A stretch of DNA of 64,000 bases from positions 3,038,001 to 3,102,000 of the forward strand of contig WWBZ02000022.1 of NCBI GenBank assembly GCA_011503125.2, in the 5' to 3' direction. Within the stretch, counting starts at the first letter, position 1. Each line of letters opens with the position of its first letter. Under the pieces are notes generated by a model. That model did not search any database and was not told the DNA's origin. It saw only the letters and a list, made by a program, of their open reading frames with translations. The stretch is from Botryosphaeria dothidea (taxonomy: Eukaryota > Ascomycota > Dothideomycetes > Botryosphaeriales > Botryosphaeriaceae). The translations under genes and the position numbers were made by a program. Shown piece by piece: positions 43,101 through 53,985 of this stretch.

Positions 43101-44938
43101 AGAGCACCTCCTCTGCTGAAAGCACCTTCCGTATTAAGAGGCTGCCCATAAAAGAGACTGCCTACAATAAGCGCGTTGCTTATGATTATGAAAGCCTTGG
43201 TCACCAGCGTTTGCCTATCGCCAAAGATCAACCAGAATTCCCGCAGTGTACATGCGTACACCTGACGGACGAAGCTGACAGTATAGCTCGATTTCTTCAT
43301 GACAGTCTTGCTTTTCTGTTCCTGGGTGGCTTCTTCGAATTCCCTGGTGACTGCGTGATTGCTTTCCTTTAACTCCCGCTCATACTCTTGGACATCACGA
43401 AGAACTCCTCTGTAAATTTCTGAGGACCTGTAAGCCCTCTCCAGTTCCTCGGCTGTTCTCGGCGCTCGGTCCTTGAACCCTTCTCTGAAGCGACGTTCGG
43501 TGGGATCCGTGACGCCCGTCAGGAAGTCAGGGGTGGTTTGCCGCTCTGGGCATAAATATCCAAGGTCGATGAAATACTGTTTGGCATCCCTGGCCGGGCC
43601 GCAATAGACGCATCTGCCGGAATCGATTACCATGACCTTATCCATCAGCTCGTAGATTTGCTCGCCGGCTTGGTAGAGAGTAACGAAGGTTGTCCTGTTG
43701 CTGACGTCGGTCATGATGCGAAGAGACTTTGCATAATCCAGCGCGGTAGAACTGTCCAGACCTCGGGTAGAGTTGTCCCAGGTGACAACAGTCGACTTGG
43801 CCGCCAGAGTCTCCGCGATCGAGACGCGCTTCCGTTCACCTCCTGAAACACCACGGACATATTCATCGCCCACCAAAGTGTGCTTAGTGTGGGAGATACC
43901 GAACATTTTGAGGAGCGCCTCGATAATGGTAGGGATATCATCCTTTTCGCGTTTCTTTGTTTTGTTCGTCAGGGAGAATTTGAGAGTCTGCCAAACGGTT
44001 AAGGCGGCAAAGTGCTTGTCGTCCTCGGGGTTGTAGGTGACTTCTCCTCGGAACTGCTTCTTTTGCTTTTCTGCGCTGATACCTCCATATGTAACTTCGC
44101 CTGTAACAGCAGCATAATCCTCGCGCTTGTTCGAAATGGCTTTGAGAAAGGTGGAGCAGCCAGAGCCGGGGCGTCCCAGGACGAGCATCATCTCTCCGTC
44201 ACGTACAAGACCTGAAAAGTCGTGTACTAGGTCGCGAGTCTGCGCATGGCTCTTGAAACGGATTGCTGGGATGAAGCGACTCAGGATACGGTAGAGGTCC
44301 GGGCCAAAGGTTCCAAGTATAGCATCCGGGAGGGTCTTGACGAAGGTCGCAGTCGAGCCGGTGCCCTTGACGGTGAGATTCTTCCAGACAACGCCTACCC
44401 TTTTTGCAGAACGGCCGTCAGTCCGCTTTTCGAAATGGCCCTCGCGCATAAACTCTTCAAGCGGAAACTCGTCCTCATCTGATGATTCCAGATGAGCGTC
44501 TCCAGTTGTTTCTTTGGTCTCCTGAGATTCCAGTGCCTCCCCATCGGTGTCTGCCAGGTCGGTCTTGCTAGATGATGCTTCTCGCGCAGCGTGCGCACGA
44601 CGAGAGCTTAGGCCGCTGATAGTACGAAACAAGGCATTGCCATCTTCTGTTCTGGGCTGTGATTGGGAACGCCGTGAGGTCCTGGATCTGGTCTGCGACA
44701 ATCCCGATAGGTTGCGGCGAAGAGCTTCATATTCCTCCATGGCGACACGCTGATCTCGAATGCCGATGTCGTGCTCGCCCCAGGTGCCGTCGACACTGCC
44801 GTCAGGGCTGGGGGTAGCAGTGTTGGTGTTGCCATTGGCGTCGACGTTGGCCGATGTCACATCGTGTCTGATCGGGGCGATGTTGTGCCATGGGTTGTCG
44901 TGACCGCCACGGTCTTCCGGTAAGGACGAAGCCCACAT
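40139..44938 (-). CDS. PDR-type (ABCG) full-length ABC transporter
   Basis: Exons 44938-40647 and 40586-40139 (60-bp intron) give 1579 residues in the NBD-TMD-NBD-TMD order of pleiotropic drug resistance pumps. NBD1 has the PDR-type degenerate Walker A GRPGSGCS (255-262, Cys for Lys) and signature VSGGERKRVSIAE. NBD2 has canonical Walker A GASGAGKT, the degenerate signature region LGVEQRKRLTIG, and LLFLDEPTSGLD. This asymmetry is characteristic of the family, which exports azoles and other hydrophobic compounds at the plasma membrane. Each TMD has about six hydrophobic helices, and the PDR hallmark YYINPISYSFEAVLSNEF is present. Start at 44938 was chosen because the extra upstream 33 residues look like leader. 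Substrate is unknown. Confidence 0.93.
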
Positions 44939-45960
44939 TGTGTTGTGAAGTGGAAGGCTGTGAGTTCTGCTTTGTCGGACCAAGGGAGCCGTAGCTGGCG
45001 CTGGCTCCCTAATATAAGCACCGAGCGTGATGAGCAATAGGGCTTAGCCGGGGGGGGGGTGGTCGGAGAGGTTTTTCCTTGGGCGGACGAGCAAGGCTGG
45101 GGGAGGGCGGAGGGCAATATGAGAGAAGTGCAGGGCAGACGGTGTAGCGGCAATAAGAGCTAACCCCGAAAGTCCGCTGGGCGATGGTCAAGGAGCACGG
45201 CTGAGAACAAGACTGATTTGATTGGCCTCCGACCAGCTAAAGTTCTCCCGAAGCGGCAGTGAGGTCATCGTGGAGATAGCACAGGCTCCTCTCCGATTTC
45301 TAATCCGACAAGCTGCACGCCGCCGCCCATCGTCCGGTGCACAGGCTAGTGCGCGCTCTGGCACCAGTTCGTGCGAACGAAACCGCGGATTGTTGAAAGA
45401 TGCATTTCTAATTTTCTCCGCGAATCTGTCCGGACGGAATCCTCACCTCCCCACGTGCAAGGGGGCAATCCCTGCAGCTGCGAAAGCGGCGCGTGGTCCG
45501 GCCTGCATTCCTGAGGCTGCAAGTCACTATGAATCATCGTGAACGAGGCCTGATGCGGACACGATCATCCAGCAGTTGAGGCAGGTAGTACGGGACCGTT
45601 GGAGCGCGACGCTGTGTCAGCGGTGTGCAGAAGAGGGGGCATGCAAGCCCGGCGGGCACATGGCAGGCGTGCAACGGCCAGCGGCGTCAGCTCCGGGTTT
45701 GGTGAGGCCTCGGGGTGCAATAGGGCTGGAGCTGGGAGTTGTGGGTGGCGCCCGCGGGTTTCTAGTGGACGGGATGACGGAAGGGCACGCAGTGGGCGAG
45801 TGTCGGCGCGCGGGCGGCTCTCGCGCTGCAGCAGCCAGGCGCAGATCGCTCGTCGCCAGCAGTGGGCTTGCAGGGGTGCGAGTCGCTCCAGCTTGGGGCG
45901 CGTCACCAACTTTATCGCAACGCCAGCTACACCCGCTGCACCTCTCGACGCGTCCCAGCC
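44939..45960. promoter_or_regulatory. Divergent promoter region, ABC transporter / VPS16
   Basis: About 1 kb containing both promoters. No gene is supported; the 187-codon minus frame crossing the VPS16 start is a shadow. A G10 run lies near 45050. Confidence 0.45.
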
Positions 45961-48545
45961 ATGCCCAAACCCACCGCCGACTGGGAGCGCGTTGGCGATC
46001 GTTTCTACCGCAAGATCCAGCTCTACACCGACGTCTTCGACCAGGACCTTGAGCTCGAGAACTTCCATGTGGTCGGAGCTCCATACTCTGGCGCTGTAGG
46101 TATGCACCCATCGCTGCCTGCCACCCACACCTCTCGCTAACTCCGTGCAGCCATCTACCGTGACGAGGAGAAGCTCCAGACATACCGTGCCTCCCAGCAG
46201 TCCAAGACGTCAATCGATATCTACAGCTGCGCCGGCAAGCTCATCCGCCGCATCAATTGGGACAAGGGCTCCATCAAGGGCATTGGCTGGTCGTTGGAGG
46301 AGAAGCTGCTGGTTGTCACCGAGGATGGCACAGTGCGCTGCTACCAGGATCTGCACGGCGACTTCGTCCCCTTCACCCTGGGCCATGGTGCTGAAGAAGT
46401 CGGTGTGAAGGATTGCCGTTTCTGGAGCTCCGGCTTCGTGGCTCTGCTCAACAACAACCGTCTCGTTTCCGTCTCCCGCTACGATGAGCCACGGCCCAAG
46501 CTGCTGGCTATTGCCCCCGAGGATCCTGTCGAATCATGGGCCTTGATCCCCCCCACCGAGACTCTCTCGCGCTCCGTTGAAGTGCTTCTGGCCATAGGCG
46601 AGACCATTTACCTCGTCGATGCCACCGATTGCGAGGATCGCATGCTCCAGCGCGGTCCCTTCAGATATACAAGCGTGTCTCCCAATGGCAAGTACGTGGC
46701 CCTGTACACCGAGGACAGTAAGGTCTGGGTTGTCAGCAGTGACTTCCAGAACAAGCTTAGCGAGTACGACTCCAGAGCTCGGACGGTGCCCAAGGACATG
46801 CAATGGTGCGGCAACAGCTCTGTCGTTCTTGCCTGGGAGGATGAGATACACCTCGTTGGCCCCAATGGCTCTGCTACCAAGTTTTTCTATGACAGTTGGG
46901 TGCATCTCCTGCCCGATGTTGATGGCATCAGAGTTCTCACAAACGACGTCTGCGAATTCATTCAACGCGTACCAGACGTGAGCGAGGAGACCTTCCGCCT
47001 GGGATCCACATCGCCCGCAGCCGTGCTGCTGGATGCTGTTGACCATCTTGAGAAAAAGTCTCCGAAGGCAGACGATCTAATTCAAATGATCCGCCCTAAT
47101 CTGGCCGAGGCAGTCGACACTTGCGTGAAGGCTGCCGGCAACGAGTATAGCATTCACTGGCAGAAACAGCTGCTGAAGGCTGCATCGTTCGGCAAGTCCG
47201 TGTTAGACCTTTATAACAGCGATGACTTCGTTGAGATGTGTGAGACCCTTCGAGTTCTCAACGCAGTCCGCTTCTACGAGATCGGCCTTCCCGTATCCTA
47301 CGATCAATACATGCGTCTTACCCCGGAGAAGCTTATCGAGAGACTCATAAACCGCCACGAGTACCAACTTGCGCTGAAAATCTCCGATTATCTTCGCCTT
47401 CCGACCGACAGGATATATGTTCATTGGGCTAGCCAGAAAGTCCGAATTTCAAACGACGACGAGGAGACCATCTGCCGCATGATTGTTGAGAAACTTGAAG
47501 GCAAGCAAGGCGTGTCTTTCGAAGAGATCGCGCGCGCTGCATACGACGAAGGTCGTGCCCGGCTGGCTACCGAGCTGCTGAACTTTGAGCCTCGTGCTGG
47601 AAAGCAAGTGCCTCTCTTGTTGGACATGAAGGAGGATACGATAGCTTTGGACAAGGCCATAGAAAGTGGAGACACTGATCTAGTCTTTCATGTTCTTCTC
47701 CACCTAAAGAAGCAGCTTACCCTGGCAAGCTTCTTCCGAACCGTCACTAGCAGGCCCGTTGCCACAGCGCTGGTTGAATCGTCGGCCCTTGAGCAGGATA
47801 GAGAGCTGCTGAAAGACCTCTATTATCAAGACGACCGGCGCCTTGATGGCTCAAACCTCCTTATCGCCGAAGCTCTGGAGCAGCCAAGCACAAGCCTTCG
47901 GGTTGATAAGCTAAAACTTGCCGGCAAGCTGCTGCAGGATTCGCGTGAGCACACTTTCAACGTAAAGGCCATAGATGAGGCACAGCGCCTGCTGAAGATG
48001 CAAGAAGCCTTCGAGAAGGACTTGGGCGCAGGCTATGTTGGTCTCTCTGTCAACGAGACACTGTTCAAGCTTGTGCGTGCTGGTCACATGAAACGGGCAC
48101 AAAAGGTTCAGTCTGAGTTCAAGGTGCCCGAGAAGACGTACTGGTGGCTCAGGCTCCGTGGTCTTGTGGCCAAGAGGGACTGGAATGAACTGGAAGAAAT
48201 TAGCAAGACACGGAAAAGCCCTATTGGTTGGGAGGTAAGTCTCCAGTCTTCCCCTGGTCCACATGTTGGTAGTGCTGACGCTCATTCCGCCAGCCGTTTT
48301 TCAACGAGATTCTTTCCGCCGGAAATACCCGAACTGCAGCATTGTTCATCCCGAAATGCACGAATTTGCCTGCCACTGATCGCATAGAAATGTGGGTCAA
48401 GTGCGGCATGGTCGTACGCGCGGGCGAGGAGGCGCTCAAGGCGAAAGACATGAACAGCCTGGCAGAGCTCAAGGCCAAGGCTACAGGCAACGCCGTTCAT
48501 GAGATTGAACGCATGATTGGACAGTTGGCTGGAGGAAAGAGGTAA
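45961..48545 (+). CDS. VPS16: HOPS/CORVET core subunit VPS16
   Basis: Exons 45961-46099, 46151-48234 and 48294-48545 (introns 51 and 59 bp; the first with GCTAAC) give 824 residues, the normal Vps16 length. The N-terminal beta-propeller region begins WERVGDRFYRKIQLY and includes GAPYSGAVAIYRDEEKL and KLIRRINWDKGSIKGIGWS, both typical of Vps16. The C-terminal alpha-solenoid includes RVLNAVRFYEIGLPVSYDQY and the conserved end IGWEPFFNEILSAGNTRTAA. Vps16 binds Vps33 and is part of both CORVET and HOPS, which tether endosomes and vacuoles for fusion. The splice sites rebuild the conserved segments exactly. Confidence 0.94.
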
Positions 48546-49381
48546 TACACCGTATCTCATGCGGTGAGAGGTGGAGTTTTGGTATGTCCGCCTATCGCCG
48601 TCCAATAAAATGCTGTCCTATTGGTCATCGGCCGAGGGAAAGGTGCGGCTAAACTTTATCAGTAGATGACCCGATGCTGATGATTGTATGAATGATATCC
48701 ACTGTACAAATGCCACACGTATCCTTGAAATGGCGTTTTCCTCCTGAAATCGACGTGCCATTCGCTTAACCTTCCCGGCCACTGACTCATATGCGTGTGT
48801 TTTCACGAGAGAGATCACCGTCTGTTCCGACTTCTCTATCTTGGCTCGCTTACCTCTTTTGTTCAGGAGGGTGGTCAGCGACAATGGCCTCCAATGAATG
48901 TAGCTTCACGGGTAGTGGAAGCATTCATCCGGAGGTAACTGTATTGCGTCTGCAACGACAGAGCTGTTCGGATGATTGCTTTAACTCCCCATAGCAATCT
49001 AAATTCAACTTTTTCTCTTTTTATGTTTGCGAAAATGTCGCATTCGGCATCGATCGTCGGCTGCAGCACCCCTCTCTCGCGATCTCTTCAACTGTCACAA
49101 AGCACAGAGCCGCCGATAGTGGATCTCTCCCCCTCAGAGATACCAATTGCATTCGGGACGACCTCATCTTCCAAAGACATTCAAAGGTCCCTCGTCTTTT
49201 ACTGATGGAATGACAGGCATATCGCAATCTCACACGCCCTACACTCACAATAATCATGGATGGAATCGTTATTAGTTGATTACTAACATCTACTGCCCGA
49301 TGAATGTATCCACCCCGAGCGCCCCCTTTCTTCATCACACTATAAACACCACAACAAACACCCACCAGATGAACTCCACTC
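48546..49381. other. Convergent intergenic region
   Basis: About 840 bp between VPS16 (+) and the GPI protein gene (-). No supported gene. Confidence 0.5.
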
Positions 49382-49945
49382 TCAAACAAGAATCCCCGCG
49401 GCCGCAAGCGCCGCAGCAGCCAACCCCCCATAGCTCGCTGCCTGGGCCACGGCGCCGCCGGTGTAGGTGGTGGGCGGCGGCGTGGTGGGCGTGGTGGGCG
49501 CGGGCGGCACGCCGACGCCGGGCACGGTGTTGTTGTTCGGGGGCGGCAGGACGCCGGTCGGGAAGGAGCCGGTGTTGTTGGGCCCGGTGCCGCTCTTCTC
49601 GCCGAAGGCGCTCGCGACGCAGGCGACCAGCTGCGACGAGCAGTAGGCCATGTTGGCGTTGGGGCCCACGCGGCACGACGAGTCGCCCGTCTTGCAGCTC
49701 TCGCACGCCGCCTTGCTCGACGAACACGTCTCCGGGCTGGCGCCCGGCAGCGCGCGGCAGGCCTCGTACTTGGCGTCACAGTTGGTGGCCGCGCCGTAGT
49801 CGAAGCCGCCGGGCGTGGGGATGTTGGCGGTGGGCGTGGTGTTGGTGGGCGCGGAGGGGTAGGCTTCCGCGTAACCGTAGTTTTGGGCCTGGTTGGCGGT
49901 GGCCGAGGCGAGGGCGACCAGGGTGGCGGCGAAGAGGAGCTTCAT
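49382..49945 (-). CDS. Predicted GPI-anchored cysteine-rich surface protein
   Basis: An intronless frame of 187 residues. There is a signal peptide (about residues 1-17, LLFAATLVALASATA), a Thr/Pro/Asn stretch, a cysteine domain (56-109), a Pro/Thr/Asn-rich linker, and a hydrophobic Ala/Gly/Leu tail ending ILV that suits GPI-anchor addition. The eight cysteines (56, 63, 74, 81, 84, 91, 102, 109) form two identical C-x6-C-x10-C-x6-C units separated by two residues, so the domain looks internally duplicated. I do not recognise the family; the CFEM spacing does not fit. It probably sits in the plasma membrane or cell wall. A TATAAA box lies about 190 bp upstream. Confidence 0.8.
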   Translation of the reverse strand: MKLLFAATLVALASATANQAQNYGYAEAYPSAPTNTTPTANIPTPGGFDYGAATNCDAKYEACRALPGASPETCSSSKAACESCKTGDSSCRVGPNANMAYCSSQLVACVASAFGEKSGTGPNNTGSFPTGVLPPPNNNTVPGVGVPPAPTTPTTPPPTTYTGGAVAQAASYGGLAAAALAAAGILV

Positions 49946-50913
49946 GGTCGTTTGTTGTTTTGGTTGGTTGTGGAATGATGTTCTTGGATGGGTACGTTTT
50001 GGAAAGAGGAAGGAAAACGTAGCGAAAAAGGGACAGTAGTAGCGAGTGGACTACTCTTTGAGAGAGAGCGATTGGACGTTTGAATGTTTGGGAAATGAAT
50101 GTCAGGGGAAAACTTGCACGACTCTGTGCAACATTTATAGATACTCTCGCTCGCCCTGGCCGGCACCGCCTCAACCTTAAGGCTGAAAGCTTGCTGGAAG
50201 AGGGCTCGACGCTACGTTAAACGTTGATGAGTGACGTCAAAGTCTAAAATGAGCGGGCCTGATCAATTGCCTCTGCTTTCTCGCTTCCGGTGTCTCCAGA
50301 CTGAGACTACGGCAATCTATAAAGCTAAAGGGGGCGCCCGTGTGGAGAGGCGTGTAATTTTTTTGCATCGAGTTGAGTGGAAGGGGGCTGGTGATGGCTG
50401 AGGTGAGGTGTGGAGAAGTCGAGATTCTCAGGGCCCCCGGGTGGTGGCGGAACACTGAGTTTAAACCCAACGCTGGCTTTCCCCGGCCACGAGGTGGCCA
50501 GGCACGGTCGAAACCCCAGCCGGCTCGCTCTTTGGCTTTCCAGCAAATGAACTGGTGATGTTTCATCAGTCATGCAGAGTCGTGGCGGAGATCAATTGCC
50601 TGGTGCCCGAACGGAGTCTTTTTATCGGTCCAGTCAACTCGCTTTCAGGTCGCGTCGTCCGGAAGGCCATCGCCATCGACACAGAGCCTCACCTCGGAAA
50701 CGGACTGTTATGGCAGTAGTTGTGGTGCGGGTGGAGACACGGCGTCGTTCCCTGTGCTATTTTAGGCTCGACGAACTCTTTTAAGCTACTGCAGATCACA
50801 AGACTCGGACCTCGCGCAGATTGCTGCACGGCCGGAGAGGGTGTGACAAACGAGCAACTCTGTACATGTTAAGCTCTCACACTACTTTGACATCGGCATA
50901 CGCAAGCTCGCAG
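49946..50913. other. Intergenic region: GPI-protein promoter and SirTM-gene 3' end
   Basis: About 970 bp between two minus-strand genes. No supportable frame; a TATA box is listed separately. Confidence 0.5.
50134..50139 (-). promoter_or_regulatory. TATA box of the GPI-protein gene
   Basis: TATAAA on minus, 189-194 bp before the start codon. Confidence 0.45.
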
Positions 50914-52737
50914 CTAATTTCGGAGGCCTTTTACGATGTCATTGATGTTACCCTCGATGCCGATGGCACTCCCTCCGGCCTCCAGGTCGAAGTCGACTAG
51001 ACCCGAGGCCTGCTCGCCACCACGGACCAATTTAACCTTGCCCTCGCCCCAACGCACCAGCGTCTCGTTGGGCCATCGAATAACGCCCGGCGTGCTCATC
51101 CCCACTCCGAGCTCGAGAATCGCGAGCGTTTTCCCCTCCCGCTCGACCTGGTCCAGGAAGTCTTGGTACCGCTCCTCGCCTTCCTCAAACGGCCGCTCGT
51201 TGAACCAGTTTCCGGCGCGGACGCAAAGGAACACCTCACCACCGCAGTATTCGCAGACTGGTATCTTGCTCGTGTCCGTCAGCACTCCGGTGTTTTGATC
51301 GACGAAAGGTAGAGCCGCGTCCAAGTACGGTTTTGAGCGGAAGTATGCGTCCGAACGGCAGCTCTTGAGGCACTGAAGGTACCTGAACGCTCCCTGTGGA
51401 GATGAGAAGCGCTCTTCCGGGAAGCCGTTGTTAGCGGGGAAGAAGCCGTCCGCGTTGGAAGTGCGAACGAAGAAGCGGCCGTCGAATTGGGAAGTGGCGA
51501 GGTCCAGCAAGGAGGCGTAGAGCGGTGATGCCGGCCAAATGCGGGCCAGCTGCAGCTGGGTGAAGTAGAAGCCCCATTTGTGCGCCTTGGACGGCCACGC
51601 GTCCCATCCGAAGGTGTCGTACAGCCGCCGCAGTCCGAGGGATTGGAAGGCGGGAAAGTGCTTTCGGAACAGTGATTGCGAGGTGAAGTCAAATCCAGCG
51701 GCGGCGCTCAGACCGGCGCCGGCTGTAATTAGAAGGTAATCTGCTTGAGATATCCAGTTCCGTGCGGTTTTCAGTATGGGATTAGCGGGAGGCAGGGTCT
51801 TTGGTATTTCGTCTTCGCACTTGGCAACTGTCTCCGCGCTCAGAGCTTCGCCAAGTGCTTTCTGATAGTATTCCTCGTCTTTTTCGAGGAAGACGTCGAA
51901 AATAACATTGGTGACCGGCGTCTCCGGATGACTCTTGCACCAGCTTATCACAGCGTCGACGGCGATTTGAGCAGCAAGGCGGCCAGGAAAGCAGAATACA
52001 CCGGTGGAAATGCATGGGAAGGATACGACAAGGCGACCGTCAGCAAGAGGTGGAAGATCCTCGGCCTCGTCCAGACAGGACTTGTAGCAACTTGCTAGAA
52101 GTTGCTTGTCTTGGTCAGAAGGATCCTGGCCTGGATCCAGCTGAGGTCCAACGGTATGCAAGATGAAGTTTGTGGGGGCGCAGTATCCTGGGGTGACCTT
52201 GGCCGATCCAACCGGCTCCGGATGGCCTTGGCGGAGCATGAGGCGGTTGCACTCGGCACGTAAGCGTGGGCCGGCGGCAGCGTGGATTACGTTGTCGATG
52301 CACCTGTGGGATGGTTTAAAGCATCCGAGCATGGCAGAGTTTGCGGCATTGACGATGGCGGTGACATTGTCGAGGGCTGTTATGTCGCCTCTCCAGAGAG
52401 AAAGTTTGACAGACGAGGGACCGTCTGAAGGGATCTGATAGAGGGCTGGGATAGAAGCTGTAGGTACGAGGATCCTGTGGCTCTGCAGGTGGTTGTAAAT
52501 ACGCTCGGCGTCTTCCAGAACACGGAATGGAAGGGGCGGGACAGCCGGGCGTTGGCACAGCAGGGCACGCAGTGTCTGGAGCTGATGCCAAGCGTCGGCT
52601 TGCTGGAGATAGCCGTGGATGTCGGGTTCGTGGTGGTGGTGATGGCCTGAGCACTGACTTGAATGCCCAGCCACCGATTCCTCGAAAAGGAAGGTAAGGG
52701 CTCGGGCGAGGCTCTGGTCCAAATTCTGGCTTGCCAT
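50914..52737 (-). CDS. Macrodomain-SirTM fusion (ADP-ribose transferase/hydrolase pair in one chain)
   Basis: One intronless frame of 607 residues. Residues about 107-300 form a macrodomain of the zinc-dependent type: WRGDITALDNVTAIVNAANS, then putative zinc ligands Cys139, His144 and Cys146 (GCFKPSHRC), and SFPCISTGVFCFP for the ribose/phosphate loop. Residues about 318-605 are a class M sirtuin: NAD loop ITAGAGLSAAAGFDF, RTSNADG (Asn428, Asp430), PQG with Gln448 where deacylase sirtuins have the catalytic His, and zinc Cys pairs 456/460 and 495/498. SirTMs ADP-ribosylate proteins and partner macrodomains remove the mark; bacteria encode them as adjacent genes with lipoylated GcvH-L. The fungal target is unknown. 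The N-terminus has a His5 cluster (32-36). Confidence 0.92.
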   Translation of the reverse strand: MASQNLDQSLARALTFLFEESVAGHSSQCSGHHHHHEPDIHGYLQQADAWHQLQTLRALLCQRPAVPPLPFRVLEDAERIYNHLQSHRILVPTASIPALYQIPSDGPSSVKLSLWRGDITALDNVTAIVNAANSAMLGCFKPSHRCIDNVIHAAAGPRLRAECNRLMLRQGHPEPVGSAKVTPGYCAPTNFILHTVGPQLDPGQDPSDQDKQLLASCYKSCLDEAEDLPPLADGRLVVSFPCISTGVFCFPGRLAAQIAVDAVISWCKSHPETPVTNVIFDVFLEKDEEYYQKALGEALSAETVAKCEDEIPKTLPPANPILKTARNWISQADYLLITAGAGLSAAAGFDFTSQSLFRKHFPAFQSLGLRRLYDTFGWDAWPSKAHKWGFYFTQLQLARIWPASPLYASLLDLATSQFDGRFFVRTSNADGFFPANNGFPEERFSSPQGAFRYLQCLKSCRSDAYFRSKPYLDAALPFVDQNTGVLTDTSKIPVCEYCGGEVFLCVRAGNWFNERPFEEGEERYQDFLDQVEREGKTLAILELGVGMSTPGVIRWPNETLVRWGEGKVKLVRGGEQASGLVDFDLEAGGSAIGIEGNINDIVKGLRN

Positions 52738-53985
52738 GGGCTTCCTGGACGATGCTCTCTCCGGACAATGAGGGACAAACTTCGTGGCAGGCGATGCTCA
52801 GCATTTGAACATCGGAGACGTCTCGGTGGTTGGGGGTTGCTGGGGGTGCTGAGATAAGTGTACGCGGAATTTCGACCGCCGTAGCGTAAGCGAGATGGGC
52901 CGACTTTCGCTCTCGCGCTTGCGCCTCCGCTCCCAACTCCACCTCATCTTCACACCTCACCATCACCACGCCCATGGTGTTGAAATCCACCACAGCACCC
53001 CCACGTTGCAGCCGAGGCATCGCAGAGTCACGTGGAAGAGCTTGGGAATCCGCAGAGGGCAGGTCTGCTGTTGGCTGACGCCGAGGAGGCCTGAAATCCT
53101 TCCGGCGCCTGTCAGCGAAGCGGTCTCGCGAGGATGGGTTGACTGAGGGTAAAACCAGCTGTGGCGAGCGCGTCGTAGGAATCGCTTATGCCGGCATGCG
53201 GCGTTGTTTTCTGCCTGTCGACTCTCGCCCACCCCGCCCACCGCCAAGAGCCAAATCCTCGACAAGACGCCAACCCTCCGCTTCCAGCCAGTCTGACCGC
53301 GCCCTCGCTTGGCACTTCCGCGTGAACCATGTCGGAGCTGCTGCTTTCGCTTTCGCTCAGACCCTACGGAAATACTCTGTGTCGCCTTCAGCGCAAACCA
53401 GCAATCGCCTGCTCCAATCATCTGACCGCCCCTGTCTTGCGCTCTGTGTGTCGCCTTCATTTTGCCCATGGCCGTGTTTCCACGAGCCTGCCTCCGCTCG
53501 AAACTCACGACGGAGCGCGTATTCTCTTATCTATGATGGGGACTCCGCTGCTGCCAAGCGCCTGTGGATAGCATCCTCCGCCGTATTGCATTCCGCCCTT
53601 CAGCCCATTCTGGGCGCTGTTTATGATGGATTGGCACCCTAGAATTCTTATGGAAGGTCGGCTTCTTCTCTGGCGCTCCAAGAATATACCAAGACCCAGT
53701 GCCCGCCCCGCGGTTTCGCCAAGTCTTCCCCAGATACTCGTATTGCATACACACGCCCGCGTATGTGATATCCTGGTCCCGTGCCGCTCATGCCGTTCCT
53801 CCAGAGCCAGACCGGAGCCAAGCCGCCGCCCAGTGTCCCTCTTATCGCGCGTCTTGCTGCGAGGGAGCTTAAGTACAACACATTCCCTGTCGCGATTTCC
53901 GCTGTGCTCCCCAGGCCTTTTCGCCCTCTGATCGCCCCTTCTTTTTTCTTCCCCTTTAGTTTGCTATCCTTTTCTCAACGTCGCC
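52738..53985. promoter_or_regulatory. Divergent promoter region, SirTM fusion / amino-acid permease
   Basis: About 1.25 kb with both promoters and 5' UTRs. Several overlapping frames of up to 180 codons have no motif. The 40 bp before the permease ATG are pyrimidine-rich, as is common for fungal start sites. Confidence 0.45.

Noticed and set aside
45382..45389. Possible PDRE (drug-response element) upstream of the ABC transporter
   Set aside because: It matches TCCGYGGR at only seven of eight positions, and CCGCGG is common in this GC-rich genome.
45565..46128. 187-codon minus frame
   Set aside because: Runs antisense across VPS16 exon 1, which is strongly supported.
49021..49779. 252-codon Arg/Ala/Pro-rich minus frame
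   Set aside because: A shifted-frame shadow of the GPI-protein gene; composition is typical of an off-frame translation.
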